Shown in pieces: positions 1 to 7,528 of a stretch of 64,000 nt of DNA. A program made the position numbers and the translations under genes. Source of the stretch: Microbacterium schleiferi. Its GTDB lineage: Bacteria > Actinomycetota > Actinomycetes > Actinomycetales > Microbacteriaceae. The notes under the pieces were generated by a model, which worked only from the letters and a program-made list of their open reading frames with translations, did not search any database and was not told the origin of the DNA. How positions within the stretch are numbered: the first letter of the stretch is position 1; every line of letters starts with the position of its first letter. Where the stretch lies: contig NZ_JAJGNI010000004.1 in assembly GCF_020781975.1 (NCBI RefSeq), forward strand, positions 124,001 to 188,000, in the 5' to 3' direction.

Positions 1-197
1 ATGCCGACGTCACGCTTCCTTCAGCAGCGCTGCTCGGCGCCGAACGTGCGGAGGCACTCTTCGGTGATGCGGCGCTGGCAGCCGCAGCGGACGGCAGTGT
101 CGGCATCCGGTCGACGGGCCCCACGTTTGCAGCCTGGGCCCTCCCGGGCGTCGATGTGCCGGAGTCTCGGGAAGGATCGGGCGATGGCGACGCCTGA
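1..197 (+). CDS. C-terminal end of an unrecognised protein (partial)
   Basis: A reading frame enters from the left edge in frame 3 and ends at a TGA at 195-197. Its codon use (mostly G or C in the third position) and Ala/Leu-rich residues look coding, whereas the other two frames of this stretch are Arg/Ser/Cys-rich. The last residues read VGIRSTGPTFAAWALPG followed by a short Gly/Asp tail, which suggests a beta-rich C-terminal domain, possibly the terminal beta-sandwich of a glycosidase. That is a guess; the family is not recognised. It overlaps the ATG of the next gene by 14 bases, so the two are probably co-transcribed and translationally coupled. Confidence 0.55.
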   Translation, partial: ADVTLPSAALLGAERAEALFGDAALAAAADGSVGIRSTGPTFAAWALPGVDVPESREGSGDGDA

Positions 198-975
198 GCG
201 TTTCGACGAGCTCAGTCGCGGGCTCGTGGACGGCGTTGCGCGGCATCCCGACCTCGTCGGCCTCGCGCTGCTCGGATCGGCATCCGACCAAGCCCGTGAC
301 CGCCGTGATGAGTGGTCGGATCACGACTTCTTGGCCATCGTCGCGCCGGGTCGGGGCCAGGCCCTGCGCCCTGACCTCGGCTGGCTTCCCGACCCGGATT
401 CGCTCGCGCTGACGGCCCGTGAGGGTGAGATCGGCTTCGTCGCCGTCTACGACGACGGCCACGTGATGGAGTTTGCGGTGGCCGAAGCATCCGAGTTATC
501 CGGCGCCGTCGCCGGGGACGCGACGGTAGCCCTGGACGACGAATCCGACACGGTGACCGACCTCATCGACGATGCGCGCGAGCGGGCAGCACTCGCTGAC
601 CGCTTCGATCCCGCCCAGGACGCTCGACTCGTGCTCGTGAAGATCCTCATCGGTGTCGGCCGCGCTCGCCGCGGAGAGGTGCTCGTGGCTGGGCAGTTCG
701 TCAGGACCTGGGCCGTGCAGCTGCTTGTGCGGACGATCCGTGGACGGTTTCCCGACCGGTGCGGACCGACGCGGGATCGGATCGATCCGCTACGTCGGTT
801 CGAAGCCGACTTCCCGGAGCTGGCCGAGCAGATCGCGCGCGCCGTCGCGCAGGAGGTCGAGCCGGCGGCGCGGGCGCTGTTCGACATCCTCTGTGGGCTC
901 GAGCGCGGCTGGGTGGACTTCCCGCGTCGTGCGGCCGACGCGGTAGCAGCTCGACTCGGATGGACCGGAGACTGA
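184..975 (+). CDS. nucleotidyltransferase-fold protein
   Basis: A 263-residue protein. Near its N-terminus is a GS motif followed by DEWSDHDF, which fits the G-S...D-x-D signature of the pol-beta nucleotidyltransferase superfamily (aminoglycoside or lincosamide nucleotidyltransferase-like and DUF4037-type proteins). An acidic residue later in the domain (in VMEFAVAE) could supply the third metal ligand. The C-terminal half is helical, as in AadA/LinB-type enzymes. The ATG at 184 was chosen because the frame upstream is occupied by the end of another gene. The substrate cannot be read from sequence; adenylation of an antibiotic or another small molecule is possible, and a housekeeping role equally so. 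No transmembrane segments are visible. Confidence 0.6.
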   Translation: MATPERFDELSRGLVDGVARHPDLVGLALLGSASDQARDRRDEWSDHDFLAIVAPGRGQALRPDLGWLPDPDSLALTAREGEIGFVAVYDDGHVMEFAVAEASELSGAVAGDATVALDDESDTVTDLIDDARERAALADRFDPAQDARLVLVKILIGVGRARRGEVLVAGQFVRTWAVQLLVRTIRGRFPDRCGPTRDRIDPLRRFEADFPELAEQIARAVAQEVEPAARALFDILCGLERGWVDFPRRAADAVAARLGWTGD

Positions 976-1030
976 TCAGACCCTGCTCCGTGAGCTGCCA
1001 CCTTCGTAGGATGTCGGGGGAGGAGGTGGC

Positions 1031-1531
1031 ATGCGTCCGCTTACCGAAGAGGAACTTCGCGCGTCGTTCGTCAACGCTGCACCCGACGAGCTTCGCGTTA
1101 TCGAGGTTCCGCTGAGTGCACGCACGACCGACTGGTATCACTTCGACTTTCTCGCCTGGCGCGACCCCGAGTTCCGGGGCCGCGGATACCTCGTTGCCGA
1201 AGTCGATGGAGAGCCGCGGGGAGTCGTGCTTCGCGCATCCGACAGTTCGTCGCGGTCGCGAGCGGCGATGTGCAACCTGTGCCACACGATGCAGCCCGGC
1301 AACCAGGTCTCACTGTTCACCGCGCGACGCGCCGGGGACGCTGGCGCTCACGGTGACAGCGTCGGCACCTACATCTGCACCGACCTGTCGTGCCACGACA
1401 ACGTGCGGCTGGCCGCGCCGCTCGCGCCCAGTGAGATGCGCGGTAGCGTCGACCTGAAAATTGATGGCACACGGCGCCGCACCGAAGCGTTCGTCGCGCG
1501 TGTGCTCGAGAACGGAGAGGCCCCGGCATGA
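1031..1531 (+). CDS. FBP-type zinc-finger protein (EF-G-binding, FusB-like C-terminal domain)
   Basis: A 166-residue protein with a treble-clef zinc site: Cys81-x2-Cys84 in CNLCHTM and Cys116-x4-Cys121 in YICTDLSC. The layout matches the FBP_C domain shared with FusB/FusC, which bind elongation factor G and release it from ribosomes stalled by fusidic acid. The N-terminal half (about residues 1-75) is the helical/beta part typical of actinobacterial FBP proteins. A strong ribosome-binding site (GGGGAGGAGG) precedes the ATG, with a -10-like TAGGAT at 1007-1012. The stop overlaps the next ATG (ATGA), so it is co-translated with the sugar kinase downstream. A role in translation or antibiotic tolerance is inferred from the family only. 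Confidence 0.75.
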   Translation: MRPLTEEELRASFVNAAPDELRVIEVPLSARTTDWYHFDFLAWRDPEFRGRGYLVAEVDGEPRGVVLRASDSSSRSRAAMCNLCHTMQPGNQVSLFTARRAGDAGAHGDSVGTYICTDLSCHDNVRLAAPLAPSEMRGSVDLKIDGTRRRTEAFVARVLENGEAPA

Positions 1532-2439
1532 GCTCGGTGGTAGTGATCGGCGATGCGCTGATCGACGAGTTGCGCGACGACGCCGGCGTGAAGGAGTTCG
1601 TCGGGGGAGCGGCACTGAATGTGGCTGTTGGCCTGTCGCGACTGGGCGTGCCGACAACGCTGATTGCCATGGTCGGAGACGACGAGGCCGGTGCCAAGAT
1701 CCGGGCCTACCTCGACGACTACGGCGTGCAACTACTCGCCTCTCCCTCACCGCTCGGAAGCTCGCGAGCCGTGAGCGTGCGGGTCGACGGTGAACCGACC
1801 TACGTTTTCAACGACGCGGCCCAGGCCCGTCATCTCACGTTCGATGAAGCCCAGCGAGCTGCTATCGCGGATGCCGATCGCATCGCCGTCAGCTGCTACC
1901 CGTTCGACGACGCCGAACAGACCGCGGCGCTCATCGACGCTGTGGGCGAGGCATCCGATCGCCTCGTGATCGACCCGAACCCTCGCACCGGCATGATGAA
2001 GGACCTCGACGAGTTCCGCCGCGGGTTCGAAGCGCTCGCCGACGGGGCGGGTGTCGTGAAGATCGGTGACGACGACGCGACGCTCCTCTACGAGACGGAC
2101 CTGGATGCCGCGGTCACCCGGATGCGAGAGCTTGGCGTGCCGACCGTTCTTGCCACCCGGGGTGCCGCAGGAGCGACGCTGGTCACCGATCCGGCAACAG
2201 TGACCAAGCCCGTCTCGTCCCTTCCCGGGGCGGTGACCGACACCATGGGCGCGGGGGATGCATCCCTCGCCGCCCTCGTCGCCGGGATTGTGCAGAAAGA
2301 CCCCACGACCGCGGACGAGTGGACTGACGTGCTCGGCACCGCAATGGACATCGCCGCGGCGACCTGCCGCTTCCACGGTGCCCTGCTGCGAACCCCGGAT
2401 GCACTTGCCGACGACCACATGGATCCCATCGGCACCTGA
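1528..2439 (+). CDS. PfkB-family carbohydrate kinase (fructokinase/ribokinase type)
   Basis: A 303-residue cytoplasmic sugar kinase. The N-terminal signature GGAALNVAVGLSRLG (about residues 29-43) and the C-terminal PfkB signature DTMGAGDA (about 238-245, the last Asp being the catalytic base) are both intact. Family members transfer the ATP gamma-phosphate to a furanose hydroxyl; fructose is the commonest substrate for proteins of this length, but the sugar is not fixed by the sequence. Its ATG overlaps the stop of the FBP gene (ATGA), which makes a two-gene unit closed by the hairpin at 2456-2496. Confidence 0.85.
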   Translation: MSSVVVIGDALIDELRDDAGVKEFVGGAALNVAVGLSRLGVPTTLIAMVGDDEAGAKIRAYLDDYGVQLLASPSPLGSSRAVSVRVDGEPTYVFNDAAQARHLTFDEAQRAAIADADRIAVSCYPFDDAEQTAALIDAVGEASDRLVIDPNPRTGMMKDLDEFRRGFEALADGAGVVKIGDDDATLLYETDLDAAVTRMRELGVPTVLATRGAAGATLVTDPATVTKPVSSLPGAVTDTMGAGDASLAALVAGIVQKDPTTADEWTDVLGTAMDIAAATCRFHGALLRTPDALADDHMDPIGT

Positions 2440-2455
2440 GACCGCAATGCCCAGA

Positions 2456-2496
2456 ATTGTTCAAGGGCCCCCGCTTCGCGAGAGCCCTTGAACAAT
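2456..2496. terminator. bidirectional hairpin terminator between the kinase gene and tRNA-Tyr
   Basis: A perfect 13-bp inverted repeat (ATTGTTCAAGGGC at 2456-2468, its complement at 2484-2496) encloses a 15-base loop that can itself fold (CGC-TTC-GCG). It lies between a plus-strand gene and a minus-strand tRNA that converge. The A/T-rich outer ends give U-runs of 2-3 on either strand. Confidence 0.7.
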
Positions 2497-2499
2497 GAG

Positions 2500-2580
2500 T
2501 GGCAGGTGAGGGATTCGAACCCCCGAAGGCTATGCCGGCTGATTTACAGTCAGATCCCTTTGGCCGCTTGGGTAACCTGC
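2500..2580 (-). tRNA. tRNA-Tyr (anticodon GTA)
   Basis: On the minus strand the 81 bases fold as a class II tRNA. The acceptor is GGCAGGT/ACCTGCC with discriminator A, the anticodon loop is CTGTAAA (GTA), the long variable arm suits tRNA-Tyr, and the T-arm is GGGGG-TTCGAAT-CCCTC. The 3' CCA is not encoded. Confidence 0.95.
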
Positions 2581-2630
2581 CAAGTGCGCACCCGCCCAGC
2601 TTGTACAGTCGACCGGAGGCGCGACTAGCA

Positions 2631-2659
2631 ATATTACAGCGAGTGACGGGCTCTCAGAA
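2631..2659 (-). promoter_or_regulatory. candidate promoter of tRNA-Tyr
   Basis: Read on the minus strand, TTCTGA (2654-2659) and TAATAT (2631-2636) are separated by 17 bases and lie about 50 bases upstream of the tRNA 5' end. The rest of the 2582-2777 interval shows nothing coding. Confidence 0.5.
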
Positions 2660-2777
2660 ATCGTGCCCCTCCCAACCCTCGCCCTCAGCCAGCGCGTCCA
2701 CAACTGAGGCGAATTGGGGGTTTCGATCTGAGGTTCGCGTGCGAGGATGACAGCGACATCGATCCTCGGGAGGATTC

Positions 2778-3842
2778 ATGACCACGCCGTCGCCTGACGC
2801 CCCAGCGCCGCACGTTCCGTCGCCGCCGCCAGCTGCCGAAACCCCCGACCAATCCTTCGCTGCGCGGTCGCCCTATGCCCGGGCGGCGATCTGGGTCGCA
2901 GTCGGCGCGCTCGTCGCAGCGGCCCTCATCTGCGTCGTCTGGGTGCTTGTCGGCCCGCAGGCCGGTTCCATCTTCCGCGCATTCGTAACCGTGCTGCTGT
3001 TCGCCGGTTACGCCGGTATCGCGATCATGGAAGCTCGGCTCGCGCCGCGCCGTCCGGCGTGGTTCGCCATCGCCAGCATCGCGACCTGGGTCGTCGCACT
3101 GCTTGCGGGAATCATCCTGATCTGGATGCCCGAGCCGTGGTCGTTCTACGAATGGGGTTTCGTCGGCCCCGAACGGTTCCTCCGCTTCCTCCTCGTGGTC
3201 CTCGTGCTTCAGCTCGCTCTGCTCCACGCGCGGTTCTTCCTGCGGGCTGCGTTGCGTCAGATCACGCCAATGAACCGCATCCTTGCTCCCGTCACGGTCG
3301 GGCTGGTCGCGGTGCTTGCACTGCTGCTGCTGACGCCCCTGGTCTTCAGCGACTGGATCTACTTCACGGAGTTCTACTGGCGCGTGGTCGTGGCGGTCGT
3401 GATTCTCGCCGCGGTCGGCACGGCACTGGTGCCCCTGCTCAATCTGCTCTTCGCTCCCCGGCCGATGGGCGGGGTGCCGGCTGCTTCGGTGGCGCCCGCG
3501 CCCGCTGCGCCAGCGCGCACTCAACAAGAGTTGCTTCCGTGGCCGATGTACATCGACGGCGTCACGCCCCTGCCGATGCTGCCCGATGGTTCGCCCGACT
3601 GGAACGCCTACTACACGGGGCGCCCGACGCCCGGCGCTCAGATCTTCGCGCCGGTCTCACCGACCCCCGCGCCGAGCGCTGCTGCGCCGACTCCCGAAGC
3701 CGAACCATCCGCGTCGACGGCCGCTGACGCTGCCCCCGAATCTTCGGTGTCGGTCGATTCGGACACGAGTTCCGACGCTGTGGCGGAGTCGGCCGCGGAT
3801 GGACCCGCCGACGACTCTGCGGACCCGCCGCGGCAATCGTGA
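2778..3842 (+). CDS. multi-pass membrane protein with acidic C-terminal tail
   Basis: A 354-residue protein of unknown function. A Pro/Ala-rich N-terminal tail (about 1-35) is followed by some six hydrophobic segments between about 37 and 230, for example AAIWVAVGALVAAALICVVWVL and LAPVTVGLVAVLALLLLTPLV in part. The last 110 residues are hydrophilic and rich in Pro, Ala, Glu, Asp and Ser, so they are probably disordered and cytoplasmic. The ATG has a clear ribosome-binding site (GGGAGGATTC). No catalytic motif was recognised. The next gene has its own -10 box inside the 20-base gap, so the two need not form one operon. Confidence 0.7.
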   Translation: MTTPSPDAPAPHVPSPPPAAETPDQSFAARSPYARAAIWVAVGALVAAALICVVWVLVGPQAGSIFRAFVTVLLFAGYAGIAIMEARLAPRRPAWFAIASIATWVVALLAGIILIWMPEPWSFYEWGFVGPERFLRFLLVVLVLQLALLHARFFLRAALRQITPMNRILAPVTVGLVAVLALLLLTPLVFSDWIYFTEFYWRVVVAVVILAAVGTALVPLLNLLFAPRPMGGVPAASVAPAPAAPARTQQELLPWPMYIDGVTPLPMLPDGSPDWNAYYTGRPTPGAQIFAPVSPTPAPSAAAPTPEAEPSASTAADAAPESSVSVDSDTSSDAVAESAADGPADDSADPPRQS

Positions 3843-3862
3843 TCGGGCGCTAGCGTGAAGAG

Positions 3863-4663
3863 GTGAACCACCCCGACCCGCGAGAACTTGAAAGTATCGC
3901 TGTAGGCCTCGCTCGCGAAGCGGGAGATCTGGCGCGACAGCGACGTAGCGAGGGCGTCTCGATCGCGGCCACCAAGTCCGCCCTCGCCGACATCGTCACG
4001 GAAGCCGACCGCGAGGTCGAAGCGCTGATCCGCTCGCGGCTGCGAGCGCTTCGACCGGCTGACGGTTTTCTCGGTGAGGAGTCTGAAGCCGACCCGGGAT
4101 CCAGCGGCGTCACGTGGGTCGTCGACCCGATCGACGGCACCGTCAATTACGCGTACGGCATCCCGTTCTACGCCGTGAGCATCGCAGCAGTGCAAGGCAG
4201 CGCTGCCCCGGAGTCGTGGACGGCTCTCGCCGCGGCCGTGTACGTGCCGTCGCTGGATGAGATGTTCCACGCGGCCCGGGGCGCGGGGGCGTGGTTGGAT
4301 GAGCGGCGGCTCCATGTTGAGGCTGATGCTTCCGACGCCGGCGCGTTGCTGGCGACGGGTTTCGGGTACGACCCCGCCACCCACGCGGGCGATCTGGGCC
4401 GCGTTGCCCGCGTGATGCCGATCGCTCGCGATATTCGCCGCATGGGTGCGGCATCCATCGATCTCTGCTCGGTAGCAGCCGGCCGGGTCGACGGGTACTT
4501 CGAGCGGGGGCTCAAGCCTTGGGACCACGCCGCGGCGGCCCTGATCGTGACCGAAGCTGGGGGACGCTTCGAGCTTTTTCCGGCGGACGACACCGGTCGC
4601 GTTCTGGTGATCGCCGCGATTCCCGGGATCTTCGAGCGCCTGTCTACACTCGCGCAACCCTGA
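3863..4663 (+). CDS. inositol monophosphatase-family protein (SuhB-like)
   Basis: A 266-residue Mg2+-dependent phosphatase. The signature WVVDPIDGTVNY carries the metal-binding D88 and D91; an EES metal-site motif lies upstream (GEESEAD), and the C-terminal KPWDHAAA motif has D221. All key residues of the Li+-sensitive phosphatase superfamily are present. Likely substrates are myo-inositol-1-phosphate or a related sugar phosphate (histidinol phosphate is possible in actinobacteria). The GTG start lies exactly six bases after a TAGCGT -10 box (3851-3856), which suggests a leaderless transcript. Confidence 0.85.
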   Translation: MNHPDPRELESIAVGLAREAGDLARQRRSEGVSIAATKSALADIVTEADREVEALIRSRLRALRPADGFLGEESEADPGSSGVTWVVDPIDGTVNYAYGIPFYAVSIAAVQGSAAPESWTALAAAVYVPSLDEMFHAARGAGAWLDERRLHVEADASDAGALLATGFGYDPATHAGDLGRVARVMPIARDIRRMGAASIDLCSVAAGRVDGYFERGLKPWDHAAAALIVTEAGGRFELFPADDTGRVLVIAAIPGIFERLSTLAQP

Positions 4664-4772
4664 CAACGGATCTGCGGATACCACTGTGGAATCCGCAGAA
4701 TGGGCGCCGCCCATGGCTTTCTCAGGTGGGAGCGGGTAGCGTTTACCGTATCGTTACCTTCTTTGCGCACCG
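4664..4772 (+). promoter_or_regulatory. promoter region of the M23 peptidase gene
   Basis: This non-coding stretch ends in an A/T-richer block with TAGCGT (4737-4742), TACCGT (4744-4749) and TACCTT (4755-4760) as possible -10 elements. No single choice is decisive. Confidence 0.35.
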
Positions 4773-6362
4773 GTGAAATCCGCGCGGAGCAGGGTGAGAA
4801 CCATTCGAAACACCCGCGTCGTACCCGAACGACCGAGAGCGAGATCCGTGACCCCCGATATTCCTGCGCTTGACGCAGCGCCAACGCGCCGCTCCAGTCG
4901 CACAACCCCCACGCCTGTGCAGGCGTCGGAGGCATCGGGCTCTTCTCGCGCAGACCTGCGCCGCGGACGCCGAGTCGATCCACAAGCCGCAGCCGCGGGC
5001 CCCGACACGTCGGCCGGTTCGCTCGCTCCGAGGCCGGCAGGACTGCGGTCGAGGCCGCACAACGTTCCGCTGACGGATGCCGAAGCTGACGCCCTTTCGG
5101 GTGCCGGACTCGATTCTCCCCGCCCGACTGAGCAGGCGACCGCCGCTGCGGAGGTCACTGTGCCGGCCGCGCCGCTGACACGTCGCGCGCGCCGTGCTAG
5201 CGCCGTCCCCAGCTCTCCGGTTTCCGAGCCGGTCGAATCTGACGCGGTGATCGGATTCGTCTCGGTCGGCGACGTTCCCGAGGAAGCTGCAGCAGCGCCC
5301 GCTTCTGTCGATGCTGACACCGCCATTTCTGGCAACGATGGCGCGACGGTAGCGGAAGTGTCCGACCAGGCCGCTGCGGAGCAGCCCTCGTTCGCCGATG
5401 AGTCGGCTGCGCCGGCGGCCGGCGGCAACGGTGACCTCTTCGACGAAGTCGTGCGCACGTTCGGCGCTACGGGGGAGACACCTACGCTTGCGCGGGAGAC
5501 GTCAGCGGCAGCGGATTCGTCGCCCGCAGATGAGTCCGAGGCCGTTGAGCCCGATCATGTGGCTCGCCGTCGTCCCCGCCTCGGATCCGTGCGCAAGCTC
5601 GCAACCACATCGTTCTCGGTCGGCGTCATGGGCATCGTCGGACTGCTCGCCGTCGGCATGACCACGCCTGTTGAGGCTGTCGCAGCTGCCGGCGGCGGCG
5701 AAGGCCCCACAGCCTCTATCGTCGCGCTGGCCGACGTCGAACCGACCGCGACGCCCGAAGAGGACATTCAGGCGTACGTTGCGCCAGCCGAAGCATCCAC
5801 CACTGCTCTCAGCCGTGAGGAAGGCTATTCGGCTGTGTCCATGGCTGAGCTCGCGGTCGAGGCTGGCGTGCGAGAGATCGCGTCGACGTACGTAAACAAC
5901 GCCGCGGCTGCCGTGCAGTACCCCTTCACGGTCGGAGTTCCGATCAGCTCTCCGTACGGCATGCGGTGGGGCCGGATGCACGAGGGAGTCGACTTCGCGC
6001 CCGGTGGGCAGGGCGCTGAGATCCACGCTGTCGCCGACGGTATCGTCCGTATCGCTACCGAGGCCGGAGGTGCCTACGGCGTCCGCGTCGTCATCGACAG
6101 CATCGTGGACGGCGAGCTTATTTCCACGAACTATGCGCACATGCAGTACGGCTCGCTCCGCGTTCAGCCGGGTCAGGTCATCAAGCTCGGCGACGTCGTC
6201 GGAGCCGTGGGTACCACGGGTCGCTCGACGGGTCCGCACCTGCACTTCGAAGTTCTACTGAACGGCAAGACCCCGACAGAGCCGATGGCCTGGCTCGCGG
6301 CCCACAACGTGGCATCGACGGTCGTGACCGTGCCCGATGCCCCCGCTGTCGTCAACCAGTAA
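4773..6362 (+). CDS. membrane-anchored M23-family metallopeptidase with long cytoplasmic tail
   Basis: A 529-residue peptidoglycan hydrolase candidate. Residues 1-260 are hydrophilic, rich in Ala, Glu, Ser and Pro and probably disordered. A basic RRRPRL stretch near 264 precedes one transmembrane segment (about 278-297). The M23/LytM domain fills about 385-515 with the zinc ligands H403 and D407 (HEGVD) and H489/H491 (HLHF), so catalysis looks intact. Orientation should place the tail inside and the peptidase outside. Start choice is uncertain: the GTG at 4773 gives the longest product, and GTGs at 4794 and 4848 are alternatives. The family cleaves peptide cross-links or activates other hydrolases. 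Confidence 0.85.
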   Translation: MKSARSRVRTIRNTRVVPERPRARSVTPDIPALDAAPTRRSSRTTPTPVQASEASGSSRADLRRGRRVDPQAAAAGPDTSAGSLAPRPAGLRSRPHNVPLTDAEADALSGAGLDSPRPTEQATAAAEVTVPAAPLTRRARRASAVPSSPVSEPVESDAVIGFVSVGDVPEEAAAAPASVDADTAISGNDGATVAEVSDQAAAEQPSFADESAAPAAGGNGDLFDEVVRTFGATGETPTLARETSAAADSSPADESEAVEPDHVARRRPRLGSVRKLATTSFSVGVMGIVGLLAVGMTTPVEAVAAAGGGEGPTASIVALADVEPTATPEEDIQAYVAPAEASTTALSREEGYSAVSMAELAVEAGVREIASTYVNNAAAAVQYPFTVGVPISSPYGMRWGRMHEGVDFAPGGQGAEIHAVADGIVRIATEAGGAYGVRVVIDSIVDGELISTNYAHMQYGSLRVQPGQVIKLGDVVGAVGTTGRSTGPHLHFEVLLNGKTPTEPMAWLAAHNVASTVVTVPDAPAVVNQ

Positions 6363-6402
6363 TCACCACAGGAGCGGATTCTCTCCGACGACAGCGCTCT
6401 GA

Positions 6403-6408
6403 TATTCT
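6403..6408 (+). promoter_or_regulatory. candidate -10 box of the tRNA-Thr/tRNA-Met unit
   Basis: TATTCT lies 28 bases upstream of tRNA-Thr, with a weak TTCTCT 18 bases before it. A GC hairpin (GCCCG...CGGGC, 6418-6432) follows and may be pre-tRNA leader or the end of the upstream transcript. Confidence 0.4.
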
Positions 6409-6435
6409 CTTCTAGTTGCCCGCGCGCCGGGCTTC

Positions 6436-6507
6436 GCCCCGATAGCTCAGTGGCAGAGCACTTCCATGGTAAGGAAGGGGTCGTCAGTTCAATCCTGACT
6501 CGGGGCT
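6436..6507 (+). tRNA. tRNA-Thr (anticodon GGT)
   Basis: A 72-base cloverleaf with acceptor GCCCCGA/TCGGGGC, discriminator T, anticodon stem CTTCC/GGAAG with loop ATGGTAA (GGT), and T-arm GTCAG-TTCAATC-CTGAC. CCA is not encoded. It is followed 35 bases later by tRNA-Met. Confidence 0.95.
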
Positions 6508-6542
6508 CGCAGCATCCATCTCGTGACCGACGGATGCCGTGC

Positions 6543-6616
6543 GGCAGGGTAGCTCAGTTGGTGAGAGCGCACGACTCATAATCGTGAGGTCGCGGGTTCG
6601 AGCCCCGCTCCTGCTA
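6543..6616 (+). tRNA. tRNA-Met (anticodon CAT), elongator type
   Basis: A 74-base cloverleaf with anticodon loop CTCATAA on stem CACGA/TCGTG, and T-arm GCGGG-TTCGAGC-CCCGC. The initiator hallmarks (three G-C pairs in the anticodon stem, C1-A72 mismatch) are absent. It is therefore an elongator tRNA-Met, or tRNA-Ile2 if the C34 is lysidinylated. CCA is not encoded. Confidence 0.92.
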
Positions 6617-6652
6617 CGACGAAAGAGGCCCCTTGTGGGCCTCTTTCGTCGT
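6617..6652. terminator. hairpin terminator shared by tRNA-Met and dps
   Basis: A perfect stem of at least 15 bp (CGACGAAAGAGGCCC at 6617-6631 with its complement at 6637-6651) has a 5-base loop. It sits directly after the tRNA and 24 bases from the dps stop. The AAAG/CTTT near the base gives short U-runs in both directions. Confidence 0.8.
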
Positions 6653-6676
6653 TCGAGGTTGAGGTGTTCCGCCGAG

Positions 6677-7264
6677 TCAGCGGCCCTGGGGGGTGCGGCG
6701 CTCGGCGCTGACCATCCAGGCGAACTGTTCCATCTGACCGAGAACCTCGTGCAGGATGTCGGCGCTCGTGGGATCCTCATCGTCGACGTCGTCATGCACT
6801 TCACGGCAGGTCGCAACCACCGCTTCGAGACGTTCGGTGATCAGGTCGACCACCTCGTCTGTGTCAACCTCGCCGTGCGGGAACTCGGGGAGTGACGTGG
6901 TCTCGGCGATGGTGTCGCTACGGCCGTCGGGCAGAGCGTGAAGTGCACGCATACGTTCGGCGACGACATCCGAGAGGCTACGAGCCGCGTCGATGATCTC
7001 GTCGAGCTGCAGGTGGGTGTCGCGGAAGTTGCGGCCCACGACGTTCCAGTGCGCTTGCTTGCCCTGGAGCGACAGCTCGAGAAGGTCGACGAGCACTCGC
7101 TGCAGGTTCTCGCTCAGCTGCTTCGACGCCTGGAAGCCGCTCTCGGCGTTCTGCTCGTCGGTGAGTTTGGCTCCAGCGCCACCCTTCGCTGCCTTTCGCG
7201 CATTGCGCGGCGCTCCGGATGCCGAGGTCTTCGTCTTGGTCGCGGTGTCGGACTGCGTTGCCAT
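6677..7264 (-). CDS. dps: Dps-family ferritin (DNA-binding protein from starved cells)
   Basis: A 195-residue ferritin-like protein. Residues 1-33 form a Lys/Ala/Thr-rich tail of the kind that binds DNA in mycobacterial Dps. The ferritin core starts near residue 45. HWNVVG supplies the intersubunit ferroxidase His, and the D and E residues of HLQLDEIIDAA fit the remaining ligands. The expected function is a dodecamer that oxidises Fe2+ with H2O2 and protects DNA. The ATG at 7264 was preferred to one 42 bases further upstream because AAAGGAAC lies 4-11 bases before it. It converges on the tRNA pair across a hairpin. Confidence 0.92.
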   Translation of the reverse strand: MATQSDTATKTKTSASGAPRNARKAAKGGAGAKLTDEQNAESGFQASKQLSENLQRVLVDLLELSLQGKQAHWNVVGRNFRDTHLQLDEIIDAARSLSDVVAERMRALHALPDGRSDTIAETTSLPEFPHGEVDTDEVVDLITERLEAVVATCREVHDDVDDEDPTSADILHEVLGQMEQFAWMVSAERRTPQGR

Positions 7265-7410
7265 CTGTGTTCCTTTCGACGTTCCGTCGAACGGGACTGT
7301 AACCAACCTCGGTCGCGGCCGCCCGCCCCTTGTCAGCCGCGCCGTCGGGTGCTAGCCGGTGAGCGATTGCGGCGGAAATGTGGAGCTGCGGCGCATTTAT
7401 GCGCAGCGGA

Positions 7411-7469
7411 TGCACGAATCTGCCGCATCCGTGGGGTTGGGATCGCGCCAGCTGCACGAATCTGCCGCA
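7411..7469. repeat. 17-bp direct repeat pair in intergenic DNA
   Basis: TGCACGAATCTGCCGCA occurs at 7411-7427 and again at 7453-7469, 42 bases apart. It lies in the dps/membrane-protein gap (7265-7528), which otherwise holds only the promoters of the two divergent genes. Confidence 0.75.
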
Positions 7470-7516
7470 CTCGCGGGATTGCCCGGAGCGCGGGTGCGGA
7501 ACCGGCAACGGCACCC

Positions 7517-7522
7517 TAGACT
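7517..7522 (+). promoter_or_regulatory. -10 box of a probably leaderless gene
   Basis: TAGACT ends six bases before the GTG at 7529, and there is no ribosome-binding site. The arrangement predicts transcription starting at or next to the start codon. Confidence 0.6.
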
Positions 7523-7528
7523 GCGCTC

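Noticed and set aside
1-183. An N-terminal extension of the nucleotidyltransferase gene
   Set aside because: The frame is Arg/Ser/Cys-rich with no family similarity. A different frame over the same bases has coding character and ends at 197.
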